From Atopsyche davidsoni (Eukaryota > Arthropoda > Insecta > Trichoptera > Hydrobiosidae): a stretch of DNA of 64,000 bases. The notes beneath the pieces are model-generated. The model did not search any database. It worked only from the letters and a program-made list of their open reading frames with translations, and was not told the DNA's origin. Positions 1 through 14,199 of this stretch are shown here, one piece after another. Each line of letters opens with the position of its first letter. Within the stretch, counting starts at the first letter, position 1. The stretch lies in NCBI GenBank assembly GCA_022113835.1, contig JAILWY010000028.1:3472001-3536000 (forward strand). Reading direction: 5' to 3'. The translations under genes and the position numbers were made by a program.

Positions 1-1974
1 TTATTACATATATTATATATAAAAAAGACAAGACCAGACCACCGGAAGTAGTACCACAGCGCTGGCACAGCCGACAGTAAAAAAAAAAAAAAGAGTGTGG
101 CTTGCTTGAAGCCTGCACACTCTGCGACACGACTGACAACCGAATGGTAACAAGCCATAATAGCCTACTACTGGAAGCTTCGGCAGTGGTAACTTACAAT
201 CCGGAGGCTCGCGCGCCTGAGCTTGCCCACCCCTGGCCGGCCCTGTGGCATAATGATTAATTACTTTTTTGTGCGTCCCTAATCCGCGCCTAAATGGAAC
301 GACTGTTTGACATCGACTTGGAATTCGGTCGGCTACACTTGCCTACGGACAACCAAACATATATATATATAATATATATAAATATATATATCCAAAAAAA
401 TATTTTAAGCATAACAATAAAAATACTAATATCATGGTATCGCTTTTATGAACGTTTGCGTTTAATTAGAGCATCTCATCTAAACGCGTCCCGTTCGCGT
501 ATAGATCCTTCTGATTGCATGAGAATTTTTTTTTTTTTATAGTGATAGCTCAAGATATTTTTTTTTGATTTCTGGTGCAGCCCTGGCCGTGGCGGAGACG
601 CCGCCAGCCGCGCATTCCCAGGCGCTGGTCCTCTTGGAGTGCACCATACCGGGCCCATTCTTCGGAGGGACTACAGATGACAGATGATGGCGGTGTGTGT
701 TCTAAGCTCTCCGTATATCTATATTGATAGCATAGGTCGGGAATCGTAAATACAGCCTTCGGTTAGTGGAAAAGATTAGGTTTACATATCTGGCTTCTTC
801 GTATAATACATGGATGCATTTAAGCTGTTGACCTTTTGAATTTCTTCCAACATGCAAAATGAAGAATTATTACTTATAAAAAATATAATTATTATCAATA
901 ATTTTTGTGACGTCTAAATGGACTTGTATGTAACTTAAATTTTACTGTTTTAATATAATATATCATAATATATAAACAAAAATCTTTTCTTATATTAGTA
1001 ACGCGTGGTCCACACAATCTACAGTACAAACACCTTGTTATGAATATAAATACAACCTTTGTTAGCGTCGTACTGATTTTAATTAAGTTATTAACCAAAA
1101 CATAAAAATATATATATTCAAACTTACACAAACTATTATAAAAATAATATGAAAATATACGCAAATATCATGTAGATCGAGAATAACCTTTAATTAAAAC
1201 AGGACTGCGCATAAATCGAGTCAACAAATTATAAGCACCAGCAATTCATTTATTAATTTTTAAAAAATATGACTAACAAAAAATAACAATTTACATTGCA
1301 CTCACACCTGCATATAATGCTTAAAATTTCGCCACAGCTAGGCACGGTGGTTGAATTAGATATAACGCTAGACCGCAATAGCCGGGAAAATATTTAAAAA
1401 AATTCAGGCGGGATTAACTATGACTCTCTTAAGGGGCCTTGCCCGGTTAAAAAATATTTTTTTTTTGTGATGTAAAAACGTATTTTTATGCTACAGTACG
1501 GTAAATGATCGCAAGAATTCAAAAGAGAATATCTCCCAGTCGAGGCGCACACTCGCAGGCTGTATTCCCGGGGGATATTAAAGCCTCCAGTGTGTTCTTT
1601 TTTCATTCAGGAATTTTTTGGATTCATTAAAAAAGTTGAGTCACTCCCCATTCAACAGGCGATCGATTCAAATGCGATATACCGTTTATATATACTTAAT
1701 AATGACTTGATACTGATGAAGTATGGATCCCCGAAGACCAGCGCGCCTCCAACTCAGTATTGTGTATTCTACGTCAAATCATTTCAAGATATAATACTTG
1801 GAGACCTCAATTCGACGTGCCTTCCAGCCATTCAAGTGCCATTGAAACGGCTGCGTTTATTTTTAGAGGTTTCGTAAACGTGATTTTCATTAAATAATAA
1901 AAATTATTACTAACTTATACATATATACTTAAGGGTCTTGCTACCTAACCTTGCTTGGTGTCCATCCCCCGTCT

Positions 1975-2445
1975 GCCACAAAAAAACACCGTTTTACCTG
2001 TCATTTGATTAATTTAATTGTCACTTTATTTTTCTATGCCCAAAATTGACTTTTTTATATAATATTGAAAAAAACTATAAATTATATTTACATATTTTTT
2101 ATTATTTAATTAACGTCCATTTTCAGGGTAAAATAAAATCTTGAAGATGTTAAAAAATTTGGATAAAATGACGACTTTTCAAAACCAAAGTTTGTTAAAT
2201 TTTTTTTTTTTTTTAATATTTAAAATAATAAATCGCACAGGGTTCATATTTAATCTTTTAATTCCAATTGAAAAAAATATATTTAAATGTTTATGACTCT
2301 TAGAACAGGGACACGACGAACCTCCAAATTCCTACACTTCAATCGGAAAAACACATATTTATCATATTAAAAGTAAATTTACAATAAATAAAAATATATT
2401 CTGTACGGAAGAAGCGATGTATCTAACTTTTTGCATTTAATTTTT
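1975..2445. repeat. Dispersed repeat, copy 1 (pair with 26165-26640)
   Basis: About 470 bp of AT-rich sequence is nearly colinear with 26165-26640. Shared blocks include CATTTTCAGGGTAAAATAAA, GACGACTTTTCAAAACCAAA and TCCAAATTCCTACACTTCAA, in the same order and orientation. No coding frame is conserved between the copies, so this looks like a non-coding dispersed element of unknown class. Confidence 0.8.
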
Positions 2446-2930
2446 TTTTCAGTCGTTGTTATTCAACGGTTTTTTGGATTCAAACCGTACCCAAAGACCG
2501 AAACATCGGAAGACAGATTTTTTTTAATCGAGCTAGCAGCCAAGCACCAAGCCCAAGCGCTAGACCACGCGAAGCAGTCGACCCAGCCTGACCCGATGTC
2601 CTCCACCTTCACGGAGCCGACAATTCTCCTCCAGAGCAAGACGGCATAACAAAAACCCGGCGCACTTCCGTTTCCTAGAAGCCCGCGCCGGAGTATGCTG
2701 CCTTAATTGCCACTACAATCACTGTGCCAATTTTTCTCGGAAAACCTAAGCAAGCGAGGCGCGCAGTTTTTGCCATCACGGGACGCTACTGACTCGAGAA
2801 TGCGGTCGCACCATACGGACTGACGGCAGACCGACGAGCCTCGCCTGCTACATATCAGAGCGAATGTCTACACAAGCCTGGAAGCTGCCTGCACCCGCTG
2901 CGACACCACCGGCATACGAACTTCAAATAT

Positions 2931-2950
2931 ACACACACACACACACACAC
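2931..2950. repeat. (AC)n microsatellite
   Basis: An uninterrupted AC dinucleotide run of ten units in gene-free DNA. Confidence 0.95.
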
Positions 2951-5560
2951 GAACAAAACGATAAATGTGCACTGCTATAATTATATTTGTCCAAAGGAGA
3001 AGGGGCATAGGAAGGAGGAAACTTGCGTGGATGCGGAATTATAATAATACAGCCGAATCAGTATGGGGAATCTTCTGATTTATTATTAAAAATATTTTCT
3101 ATAGCCCAAAAGTAAAGTAGTTTATTTCATGGCCTAAGACTTCTGGTGCGTAATTTAACGGGCTTGCTCTTCCACTGAAGTCACGGCACGCCACGACGTT
3201 TAAGAACCACCTTGCAGTGTAAATAGATGTATTTTTCCAACCTTCGGTGGAGAATGGGGAAGATATTAAATATTCCATTACATTTTAGCATAATTTAAAA
3301 AAAAACCTGAAAAATTAAATAAGAGCTATAAAAGATAGACATTTTTTTAATGTTATTTTATAATTTTTATTTAAAAACCCCTGGAGATCTACAAAGGCCA
3401 TTATCAGCAGTTACGCAGCAGCAGTCAGCAGCGCGTAAAAGAATCTGCAAAGGATCTTCTTGCTAGAAAAGTTCACGGAAAAGATTGCTTCATGAACGTT
3501 CACAGCATTATAATACTTTTATTAAAAGAAATATTTTCCACCTTCTATGCTTTGACGCGACTAGATTGGCGTTTTGAAGCAGGGAAGTCAGTTTTTGTTG
3601 ACTATTTACAAATAAACAAATGCTTAAGTGTTTGAGAGGAACAACGATTGCTAGAAATCATTTAAATAGTCCTGATAAATCTAGGATTATATACTTCTGC
3701 TATTTTAGGGTTTAACAACAGGTGAACTGATTGCAGGTGCTTAAATAGAGTATCACGTTGTCAAGGCGATATTTGATATTTAAGCGTAAGGTTGTTGGTA
3801 GTTTCATAGCACGTGTAGGCAGCTTACACAATCTACTAAGACAGCATCAGATAATGCGGTATTTGTCTTGTGTGATGGATGAAGAGCAGAAACAGAAAAC
3901 GGATATATGGAGAAGGCAAAAAAATATACATTTATAGGGATAAGAGCTACGAAAAAAAAAACGGCGTCATGCCCCTTAATTAAATAAATTAACGATATTC
4001 TCATTCATATGTATTGCTTGTTGGAGCAAGTAATCAAACTTCGCGTGTGGCTTATTAGTAAAACGGAAGACGTGTCAAATCAATAGATGCAAGTCGTTGC
4101 TTACTCCCAAGTGTGATCTCACACCGGCGCAGTATCCAGCATGTGATAGGTGTACTATGTGGCTGTGACCACACTTCAGGGATTAAATTATTTAATAATA
4201 CTTGATAAAATGACATTTGTAAAAAAATTACATAATTTGGGGGTGTTAAACTATAGTGTATAAGCTTAAAAGGTATGCTGTAAAATTGAACAAATCGAAT
4301 CAATCAATGTCTCATTTTTAATCTACAGTACTAAAACTAATAATAAACTTAAATATTATCAAACGAATAAAGTTTAAATGTTATAAATATTTATGTATTA
4401 TTAAGTAAATCGACCACTTACTAAACTTTTTTCGTTATGATATGTTTTTTATATTTGTCAAATAGAACAAAATTAATTTATACAAATGAAATCTTAATAA
4501 CAATGATAAAAGTTTTTATTAATATAATAATCCTTAGTAGTGAAATAAAAAAACATAATAAAGCAAAACAAGTGTTTTTTGTTTGTCATGATTAAAACAA
4601 AGAGCTTATGGTTTTTATCAGCTTTTCGGTGCTAAAAATAGTGAAATGTGAAAAAATATACAGTTTATTAGAAAAGGCTACATTTGCTATTAGTAGTGAG
4701 ATTATAGAGTTTTTTTTTAATAAATATATTGTAAAATAATACAAAGTGTGGTCACCTTACATATATCGCTCAATAATGAGTAAAAAGCGTTGCTAGCAGT
4801 GCTTCTCAATTATTTAAAAGTAATATTTAATTTTTATTACTGATTGAATTCTCGAGGTCTAGTAGCTAGCAAGTTTGCCTCAAAATAGAGTATATTAATT
4901 AATACGATTCAAAGACATTGCTATTTTAATTATACACACAAGATTGTCGAGTATGTGTTTATTTCTGCTATCAAGCGATAAAAACAACATAAACATAAAA
5001 TCAGAATCAAACTATATTTATATTTAAACTTTGCCAACATTGCATGCATTATATATAAATATGTAGTGTCAGAAGATCGACAGTGAAACTCGCATTCATA
5101 CTCCAGGCCGGCACAATTGAGACTTATTAATTTTTTTTGCATAGAAATTACAGTGGCAATGCTGCGGTCGATAGTGAGCTACTAAGAAGCTATTTTATTG
5201 AGAAAAAAAAAAAAAAAGGACGGGGCTGCGAGTGCTCGGCCCCATCCCCGGCGCGTGAAAGCCTACTTTTTTCCAGTCCAGCGAGCAGAGCGCCTGCATT
5301 TTATTCAGTGTGCGCAGAAGCACTTACCCGACGTGTGTTTTTTTTGCAGCGGAATTAATAAACGGCTAGGATTTTGCAGAAAATCTACCTCGAGACTTCG
5401 TGCGACGTGTGCAAAACACTTTGCTGACTTTATACACACACAGTTGTCGTGCTGTGATATTAATCCATTTGATGCGTCTCCAAAACGATATACCTGGACG
5501 TGTGAGACATTCGGTAGTATATCAATTTACGGATTGGTCAATCATTACGGGTTTATTGTA

Positions 5561-5709
5561 TTATTACTAATATGATGAGGGACATTAGTTCATATGTAGA
5601 AGATGACTTAAAGAAACTCTCAGAAAAATATCATCGCGATCCCACACAAATCACGATCTAAAGTCATCTTCTATATATGAACTAATGTGCCTAATCATAT
5701 TAGTAATAA
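5561..5709. mobile_element. Hairpin MITE
   Basis: An inverted repeat of about 50 bp per arm surrounds a loop of about 45 bp. The left arm starts TTATTACTAATATGAT and the right arm ends ATCATATTAGTAATAA. The arms differ at only a few positions. There is no coding capacity. Size and symmetry fit a miniature inverted-repeat transposable element, superfamily unknown. Confidence 0.8.
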
Positions 5710-5795
5710 CATTCAGTAGTAACACATATCGTGAAATAAAAGTGCAGGTTTCAGTTTACTTGCTGGTCGGAATTAGTTTGACGCAACACCTAGAC

Positions 5796-6159
5796 CAGTG
5801 GCTCTCAAATTATTTTGGCCCACGGACCCTTTTTCATAGTCAAAACTTGCCTACGACCCCTACACCTACATAAATTCATATTATAGACTAGTTGGTGCAA
5901 GTATCGACTCTATAAACCTACCTGACTCACCGCGATGTCTGTTATTACTTGTATTTTATGCACCTGTCTATATTTATATTTTACTCAGGACGTAAAAATC
6001 GCTAATAACATACTCATTGTTATTTATTTTAACTTCCATATTAATAAAAATGTGTCACACCTTGCGCGGACCCCCTGACGTTGTTCAGGAACCCCCGAAT
6101 CGATTTTAATTTTCTAAGGACCCCCTGAATGATCCCAGGGACCACTTTGAGAAGCACTA
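5796..6159. mobile_element. Non-autonomous hAT element with 8-bp target duplication
   Basis: The left end reads CAGTGGCTCTCAAA and the right end reads TTTGAGAAGCACTA, which are imperfect terminal inverted repeats of the type seen in hAT elements (CAGTGG...). The element is flanked by a perfect 8-bp direct repeat, ACCTAGAC, at 5788-5795 and 6160-6167; hAT transposases make 8-bp duplications. The 364-bp interior has no transposase frame and contains repeated ACCCCCTGA-like stretches. This is a mobilised deletion derivative or MITE, and the intact target duplication suggests a fairly recent insertion. Confidence 0.9.
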
Positions 6160-6829
6160 ACCTAGACGTACGAAATTTTGAGCAAAAAACACATCAAATT
6201 TAACTGAGACCTCATATCACGAGGGTTATAAAACTAATCACCCCTTATTGCCGGAAATCAATAAGCCCTGTCTCAGGGATGACGGGATCATTATTTTAGA
6301 TATTTTTCACTATTTTAACACTTTCACATGCATAAGACCTTTGATTACCTCCGAAGAGTTTACGATCAGAAGCCTTGAAGCCTGCTGAACGATATTTATC
6401 CAATACCGTTCTCTTATGTGTTATTTACTTTATAGAATCCGTAAGATAACACCTGACATATAGGGAACAAAAATCATCGTTCCGTGTAAATAGATTCCTT
6501 TACGATTTCCAGTTTTCAAGCAACATTTTTTTGGCATCATAATAATATATAAACGTATTATTAAAACATATACCAATATGAAAAAAAATCTGTTTCTGCA
6601 GACAAGCAAAACCTCACGTGTTTAATGCATAATTACCGCAAATCATATTCAGTCATATGACCCACGTCATGAGTGGCTCACATCTGATGGATAATAAGGC
6701 TTCTATTTTCTTTTGTCAATATGAGTTATGAGCCCAGAAAAATGACGGGACAACACAACCCTTACAATTAATTCAAACGAAATAGGCGGATCGAATTACA
6801 TTTCATATTGTAAAATATCAAATGGAAAT

Positions 6830-7030
6830 ATGAGAGAGAGCCGCATTCGCGAGATCAAACGGAGCCTGAACCGCCTCGTGGTCCGGGGGTTGGCACGCTT
6901 GCACGCCGACTAAGAGTTGGTATTCAAATCCGGGTAAGATAAATGTAAGAAGTACGTTTGTTGCTCTGGGTCTCATACAACACGGTTTCGCATAACACGA
7001 CGTTTCCAGGAGCCTATCTACCATTGGAGG
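6830..7030. repeat. Possible tRNA-derived SINE fragment
   Basis: The order CCTCGTGGTCCGGGGGTTGG then GGTATTCAAATCC resembles the A-box and B-box of a tRNA-derived SINE head. No cloverleaf closes, so it is not called a tRNA gene. This is a weak call based on motif resemblance only. Confidence 0.35.
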
Positions 7031-7408
7031 TTGCCTGTATTTCGAGACGAGTCGGTTTCATACAAAAGGTTTGTCATTTTACCTGTTTGACAAATATTTT
7101 CAAAACCGGCATCCGGTAGTCAATTTGAATGGTTCACACACAATGGAGCCATTTGTATTTTTACAGATGTCACTTTAGGTAGATTTGCTGTACAGTAGAG
7201 GAAAAAGAAAGCGATATAAATCAAATAAAAATATGTATTTGAAATTTTACCGATCAATGCATGTGTATTTTTTTCTGACAAATGTTTACAACGTAAAAAA
7301 TATTACATACCCTTATAGATGATTTCAATAATTATATTGATGCTAAGCATAATTTAATATAAGTAGAAAAAAATAAACCAAAAAAGGATATTATTGTATA
7401 TGATGATA

Positions 7409-7620
7409 AAAGTAGCTTTGTATTTTGTCTTCACTTTGAGTTTAATATATTTTTTGCATGACTAGTTTCTACCAAATAGACTACGCCATCATCAGATGCA
7501 TAACTAAAGTTATGAGCTTAATTATGCATCTGATGATGACATAGTCTATTTGGTCGAAACTAGTCATGCAAAAAAAATACAATAAACTTAAAGTGAAGAC
7601 AAAAAACAAAGCTACTTTTA
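7409..7620. mobile_element. Hairpin MITE with long arms
   Basis: An inverted repeat with arms of roughly 95 bp: 7409-7504 pairs with 7522-7620. The arms share GCATGACTAGTTTC and its complement, and GCATCTGATGATG near the loop. A diverged single-arm relative lies at 21310-21440, with CATCTGATGATGAC and GGTCGAAAC blocks in the same order. There is no coding capacity. Confidence 0.8.
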
Positions 7621-9872
7621 GAAGTTAATTTTTAACTATAAGATTCGATGCTACAAAAAGATGTACCAAAAGCAAGACACAGTCGCATTTACCAACCGCT
7701 TGTTTACCTTGCAATATTACTCGTACAGTCCCGATAATCAAACCATGGTTTGTCTTGTTGAATAAACAAGTAAAAAAATAATTAAAAATACTTATATTTT
7801 GTTACTGCTTTGGATTGCTGTATTCTAATGTTATAGCATTTCAGTGACGATTTGGCCGTGGAAAGGTTTTTGGATGCGTCAATGAAACTGAAAGCCCCAC
7901 GTTCCCCCTCTAAGGCTTTTACGATATCTTTTGTCATCTAGCGGCGAATCCTGAATAGGAACATTTTTTTGCTAAAATCTATCCTCACCTCCACAGCCTT
8001 TTATTGCGTCTCCGCACAAAAGACGATCAATTTTGGACTCTTTATGCATGAAAAATATTCGTAGGTAAAAATATTGTAATTTTAAAAACATTTTATATGC
8101 CATGCTTTGTTGTCACCGCGGACTGCCTCCCATTGATATGCACGATTTCGATGTTAAACCAAGGTTGCAGTAACATAATTTCATACAACTTCAATCGTTA
8201 TTCATTTATATTGCGTTCACGCAATCAATTACTATATATTGCATTGAAAAATAGATAGCATGCTTAATCTTGAAAATTTAGTTCTTCTTAGTCATGTACT
8301 TTGGAATTTGTATCTATAATAATTATTGGACGGATTTTGTTTGAAATATTGTGAATTCAAAAAAAAAATATTTATAAGAGCAGTAGTATAATTTATAATT
8401 ATTAAACAGCTAATTTATGTCGGGGGAAACTGTGTTAAATTTTTTATTGTTAAAATCTTCAATCATCGGTCCAAAGAAGCCGTGTGTTTTGTCAAAAAGC
8501 TGCCATCGCAAATACGTGCTTGTTTTGTGTTTGAAATTTGAAAAAGCACACAAAGAAACGGGATACAATAAATCAAGTCAGTTTACGGCAAAATTACACT
8601 AAAGAAATGGGTGGCAGTGCGAGCTTCCGGCGAATCCTGAAAATGCGAGCCGATCACGCACATTTATTTTTTGCTGAAATATACACTCAAATATTTACAC
8701 ACAAGTACATATATAAAAAATTAAAATTTTGAATATTGGTGTTTACGATTTTATGACTTAGTTTAGGACGTTTTAGGGGTGGTTTTTCGAAAGCTTGAAT
8801 CTGAAAAATCTTGCCCCGGTGCTGTATGCAAAATTGAATGTCGCCTTTGAAGCGCCATTTCAAGCGTCCCCATGAGTGAGTCGGCCGAAACAAACCTCTT
8901 CTCCTTTGGACAAATCGATACAAAAGAGCATTAAGGGTGTTCTCCGTGACAAATGTCCGCAGCGTTAGCCGAGCACGGTGCGGGCAAGGCGCACTGTGGG
9001 ACAATCGGACCGATACACCATATTAAAACCATGGATATAATTATGGGTTCTAGAAGCCGACAGGAGGGCCTGTGTGGCGAGACACCCACAGTTGATGAAG
9101 TCACTGGATGACATCTTGAAGAGTGTCATCGGAACCACAAAGATAAACCATGGGGTGTAGCTTCAGTCACTCCCATATATAGCACAATTCGATCGACTAG
9201 TTCGGAAAAGTTTCCCCAAACTGTGATGACAAACCTATAAGAAGCATCGTTTAAGACGCATCACCTTAAATATGTTTTTTGACAATTTAGTAGAAACAAA
9301 TATTAATATCACATACAATGCTTCTGATGATATTTAGACGAGATCTATAAATATTATGAAGGCTTGGTATTTTATAGTTAAATGCAAATAGGCATGCAGT
9401 TTCAAACGCATCTGAATGTGTCAAACTCTGCCTTTTCCTCGCGGCCTCTTTCGCTTGCCGACCAGTGTGTTTGTATATTTTTCGCTTTGATCCAATTATA
9501 CTATTGTATTGCAATTATTTATGGGAAGTTTTGCGGGTAGTTGCCCCATGGTGTTGCCGAGCCGACTGCCGGTCTATCGCTCGCGCCAGGGCCACCTCTA
9601 TCGCGCTAAGCCTTTTAAGTCATGGTGTTTCTGACTAGCGTACAAGTTTTTAGAACCCCATGCATGCTTGAGGCAACCCTAAGTTATGCATATCGCTATA
9701 CACTACTATTAAACTAATACAACACTTAATAACATTGCAACAGGACTCCGATGACGATTGCTCCCACCGTGCTTTTATATAGAAAGCAACAAACTACGTA
9801 CCTTTACGATACGATTACGTCAGAATGACTAATTAATGGAACTGGTATTTATTTTGTAGTACTCCATTTTAT

Positions 9873-10112
9873 TATAATAAAATAAAACCAAATGGTTTTT
9901 GAGACTACGTTAATTTCACTATTAGCGAGCGAAGCATTTCTCCACATAAATTTGTAAATCTATGACTCATTTATTTCTGTTGAATTTGTTATGTATAATC
10001 TCGCTTTTTTCTCTATAGACTCAGTCTTGAAGATGCCGTGTTCGGCGAAAGAGCTCTCGCTAATAGTGAAATTAACGTAGTCTCCAAAACCATTTGGTTT
10101 TATTTTATTATA
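9873..10112. mobile_element. Hairpin MITE
   Basis: Arms of about 60 bp: ATTATAATAAAATAAAACCA onwards at 9871, and the complementary TGGTTTTATTTTATTATA ending at 10112. Both arms contain CTACGTTAATTTCACTATTA or its complement. The interior of about 120 bp is unrelated and non-coding. The sequence GTCAGAATGACT occurs both about 50 bp left of the element and directly overlapping its right edge, so the exact boundaries are uncertain. Confidence 0.75.
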
Positions 10113-10213
10113 GTCAGAATGACTCTTAAAATATGACAAATCCCTCGAAAAGCGAAAGCACTTACAATTGCAAATGTAGTAAATCTTATATCGATTTGGT
10201 TACTCAAACTTCA

Positions 10214-10214
10214 C

Positions 10215-10268
<54 letters not shown>
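10214..10268. repeat. (AT)n(GT)n microsatellite
   Basis: A compound AT then GT dinucleotide run. The apparent open frame over it is an artefact of the repeat. Confidence 0.95.
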
Positions 10269-10269
<1 letters not shown>

Positions 10270-10397
10270 AAGAAAAGTATTATTACGCATATATCAAATT
10301 TCATTTTAGAGTAATTTTTTTATACATAATTGAAATACTTTTGAGCAAGCAACGCTTCGTGGCTTGCACGCCACCTCGTATACAAGTTGATTTTCTG

Positions 10398-10605
10398 CAT
10401 ATATATTACAATATTTTTGAATAAAATACTTAAGTGATTTTCCACATTTTTATTTTTATTAGTGACCGGTTTCGCCAACCTTTCACGTTGGCATTATCAA
10501 ACAGAGTTCATTATCAAACAAAAATCACTCAATTATTTTATTCAAAAATATTAAAATGGAATTCCACCAAGTACTCTCTGTCAAAAATATTGAATTTCTC
10601 ATATA
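10398..10605. mobile_element. Foldback repeat family, copy a
   Basis: One of at least six copies of a foldback element. Shared landmarks are AATAAAATACTTGAGTGATT, GACCGGTTTCGCCAACCTTT, CACGTTGGCATTATCAAAC and GGAATTCCACCAAGTACTCT. The outer parts are inverted relative to each other, so the element folds on itself. No transposase is visible. Confidence 0.85.
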
Positions 10606-13600
10606 TATTACCATTTTCAAATGTGGTCAAAAACAGGCAAGATGACCGAAAGCGAGCACTGTGCCGCGGGGCCGCTGGACATAAAGGACACCCGAATGAA
10701 GCTATTCCATTTGGGATGAGACACATTGTCCAGGCCCCGGGAGCATGATTTAAGCCCCGATACTATCGGCCTAAAAGATACCCCGGGGGTTTTTTTTTTT
10801 TTTTTTTGTAGACGTGAAGGACACGACTTGCCTTTTTGTCGTGCGCTTGAGGCCTCGGCATTAGGGAATATGGAATTCTATGGAAGTATGTCTTTGAGAC
10901 ACCGAACTGCCTATCGAGGAGGGGGATCTATTTTATCGATTCTCTCATTTCTAACCACCCACTAGGTTTTGTCCCGGCGGGACGGCGAGCGCTGAGAAAT
11001 TAACCGGTTCGACATCAAATTTTGAGCGCCCTACACGCGCGGCCACAAATCGGCATGCAGCATAAGAAAAGAAAAAAAACGGGCGAAAGCAATGACACGT
11101 AGCGACTTGCTGTTGCAATCTGTCTGCAACGTTTAACAAGGCTCAAGCGCCCTACACGCGCAGCAACAAATCAACAAAATATTTTTCAAGGATATCGGCG
11201 AGATCCCATAAAAACGACACAAAAAAAAATTGAGCCTAATATGCTAATATATATATCGAAAAAAAAAAAAAAAATGGCATGCTGTTGCAATTTGCTGGTC
11301 GGTTGTGTCGCGGCGTGTGCAGGGGGCTCAAAGCAACAGCAATTTCGAAAGCAACTCCCCTTTTTGCTGATTCGATTTGCTAACATTTCGTATTAAACAA
11401 TGGAAAGGCATTTAAACTTGATATAAATTTCTTTGCGTGTTTTTTTATTCTTTGTTCGGTTGTTTATATTTATTTGTACGTGTTTAAATCTATCTCAGGC
11501 GCTGATATAAAATATATTTTTATTAAAAAAATAATTAAATATATGGACTTAAAGCGTACGGCGTGGTAAAAATATTTGTCGCGCATCATTTCAAACGCGG
11601 CCATCTGTCCTGAAATAAACTATAAAATAATTTGACAGCCTTTTAGAGAATTCCCTAAGATTATGTTTTTACACGTCATAATTCTTGGGACGTCATTTAA
11701 TAGTTCCCGTCCGAAAAAAAAATATACATAAAACACATTTAGGATGCCACTTAGAAATGGTCGTAAATAAACAAGACTTTTACGATCTTGTACTGAAGTA
11801 ATTTTTTTGAAAAGACTCCCTTACAAAATTTTATAATATTCTTTTACTTTGAAATTTTACACTCTATTTTTTTATTCATATAACTAACTGAAACTTTTAT
11901 AAGCATTGATATTACCTTGATAATAATATTAAGAAGGGGTTCGCTCATATTGAATTTTGATTCTTGATTAAGGCCTCTACCAAAACAGCCCTGATTACAC
12001 CACATATATATCATCATCCCCTAACATACTACACGCAAGGTAAGTATGTATGTACCAGTTTTTAGTGAGAAGGAGGCATACACCTCACGTGAAATAAACA
12101 CTTAATCCCTTGAATGCGGTTCTAGCAATGTATCCGAAACGCTGGACAAAGAACCGCGTTAGTAACACAAGTCAATTCGGTAGAAGATCATTTTATCACA
12201 TGCGTATTCGTGATTAGTGAGGTAAGGGTAGTTTAGTTTTGTTCGCCCTAACCCAACCCTCCTACCTGCACGGGGGGCAGTTTTACTCGGAAGGGTCCAT
12301 ATTGGTGACAAAAGTCCATCCCTGTCGGCCAACAAGGGTAGTAAAACTAATTTATGACACTTTTGCGAATACTTTTAACCGTTCACTGTTAACTGAAATT
12401 CCACATCTATTGTCAATTAAAACAATACGCACTGATTTATAATATTTTACAAAATATAACTACCATATATCATGAGTGTTTTCAGTAACATAATTCTTAT
12501 GTGACAATAAACGTTTTTATTATATCTTGTCGACAGTATCTTTGGTATAGGATTCTGGAATGGGAACCTTTTAAAAACAATGATTTTTGCTTATGGCGTG
12601 ATTTTTTTCTAAGCGTTACATAAGAGATATAACAGTTTGTAATAAATTAAGCGCAAAACGTTAATTTTTCTAAAGCTAAGTAACTATATTATCATTATTT
12701 ATTTCACACCCATGCAAGTGCAGTTGGAAACAAATTATTCTGCTGTACTTAAAAAGAGGATTAACGCGACACCCCCATTTTATATTAAATTATTTATTTT
12801 TAAGACTACACACGTCTAGAATAAATAACAAATTAATGCTTTATTTTTTTTTTACCAAATAACACCCTTGAATTAATAAATAACTAAATTACAGGTCGGC
12901 GAGGTTTGGCAATGAAATCTGCAATAAACAAATCTTTATAGACCTCCTGAAATAATTGTACAAAATTATTACTCAATTTTCGCCCTAATTAAAATCCTTC
13001 AGGGGATGACTTTTGCTTTGAAGGCAACTGCTTCAGACACCAGAGCAAATGTAATTCAGAAATGACAACAAAAACCGTGTAAATAAAGTACCGCGTAAAT
13101 CGAGGGATACGTGTAATTATTGTGATATTATTTTTACTCATAGTATCACAAAAACGAGTAGGACGCATATACAAGGGATTTTTTGTGTCCTTTTGTGGTA
13201 ACCCAATCGCCTACCGACATCTTTTGTAAGACGTCAATACCAGATCGACCGTCTCTCTGTGCATCCTCATCCATTCATCCCCCCTCGTCTAATCCGGGTA
13301 ATCTGCAGACCCAAAAGCACGGCAACGATGTGTCGCGTCTAATCCGGCTTTACTGAAAATGTTTGCAAATCACACATTACCACCGAAGGCTTAGCGTATT
13401 GTCAAAACGCGTCATTATACTAAACCTAACGCAAGCCTTTTTTTTTATGCAAACAGCCATACTCATGTGGAAACAAACTTTATATTGAGTTATTAAATAT
13501 ACTGTGTTCTTAGATGTTGTGCCACGTTTTTCCTATATACTATTTTACAAAATATATATCAGCACTGAGCGTATTTTCAAGATGCTGAATATGTTCAGGG

Positions 13601-14199
13601 AAGAGGCGTTAAAAGGAGAAAACTAACGTTTACCCGGCAGTCGGGGGAGGGACTGGCTCGTGACAAACACGTGTCCAGTGAGATTGGCTCCCACCTCACA
13701 CGGAAGACACTCTGAAAAATGGGGATTTATTAAAAAAAATAATTTGCGAATCTAAATAGTGAGGGGCTGGAGCAGGCCGCACTGGAGCCGAGAATTCCTG
13801 TTTACCTCCGCAGAGAATGCCTCGCCCCGCAGCGAACCCGTGCTCGCCACTCGCGGAGACGTGAGCTTATAATAATACATATATAATTATATTATGAATT
13901 TCTAATTTATAAAATCAAAACGTGACGACATCAAATACAATAGTGAATGCATATATTTGGGCAGAGTTTTTTTTAAAATTGTATTGCGTGTATGTGTAGT
14001 GTGTGTGTATATATATGTGTGTGTGTGTGTGCAGTTTTGCAATCAGTAAGATCTGCCTTTGAACGGGAGTCATGTGGATGGTAGTCATTTTTCAGCGTCA
14101 ATATGCACTGTCGCGACCGGCAATAACATATTTATTACCGGGTCAAACAAGAAAGCGATCTCAATGTAGATAGTGGAAGCGTTTTTTTTTTTTTTTTCG

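Larger units (their letters stand above)
1..5560. other. Gene-free, repeat-rich AT-rich stretch
   Basis: I find no supportable gene here. Short open frames near 1590-1877 and 2431-2649 have no recognisable domain and their composition follows the surrounding AT-rich DNA. The stretch holds a dispersed repeat (1975-2445) that recurs near 26.2 kb, a CA microsatellite at 2931-2950, and pieces of a repeat with the core GTCGGTTGTGTCGCAGCGTG or its complement (for example 107-140, and a weaker one near 2889). Confidence 0.6.

Noticed and set aside
5198..5575. 125-codon plus-strand open frame
   Set aside because: Starts at a TTG beside a poly-A run, no ATG, no recognisable domain, and it overlaps the edge of a hairpin MITE.
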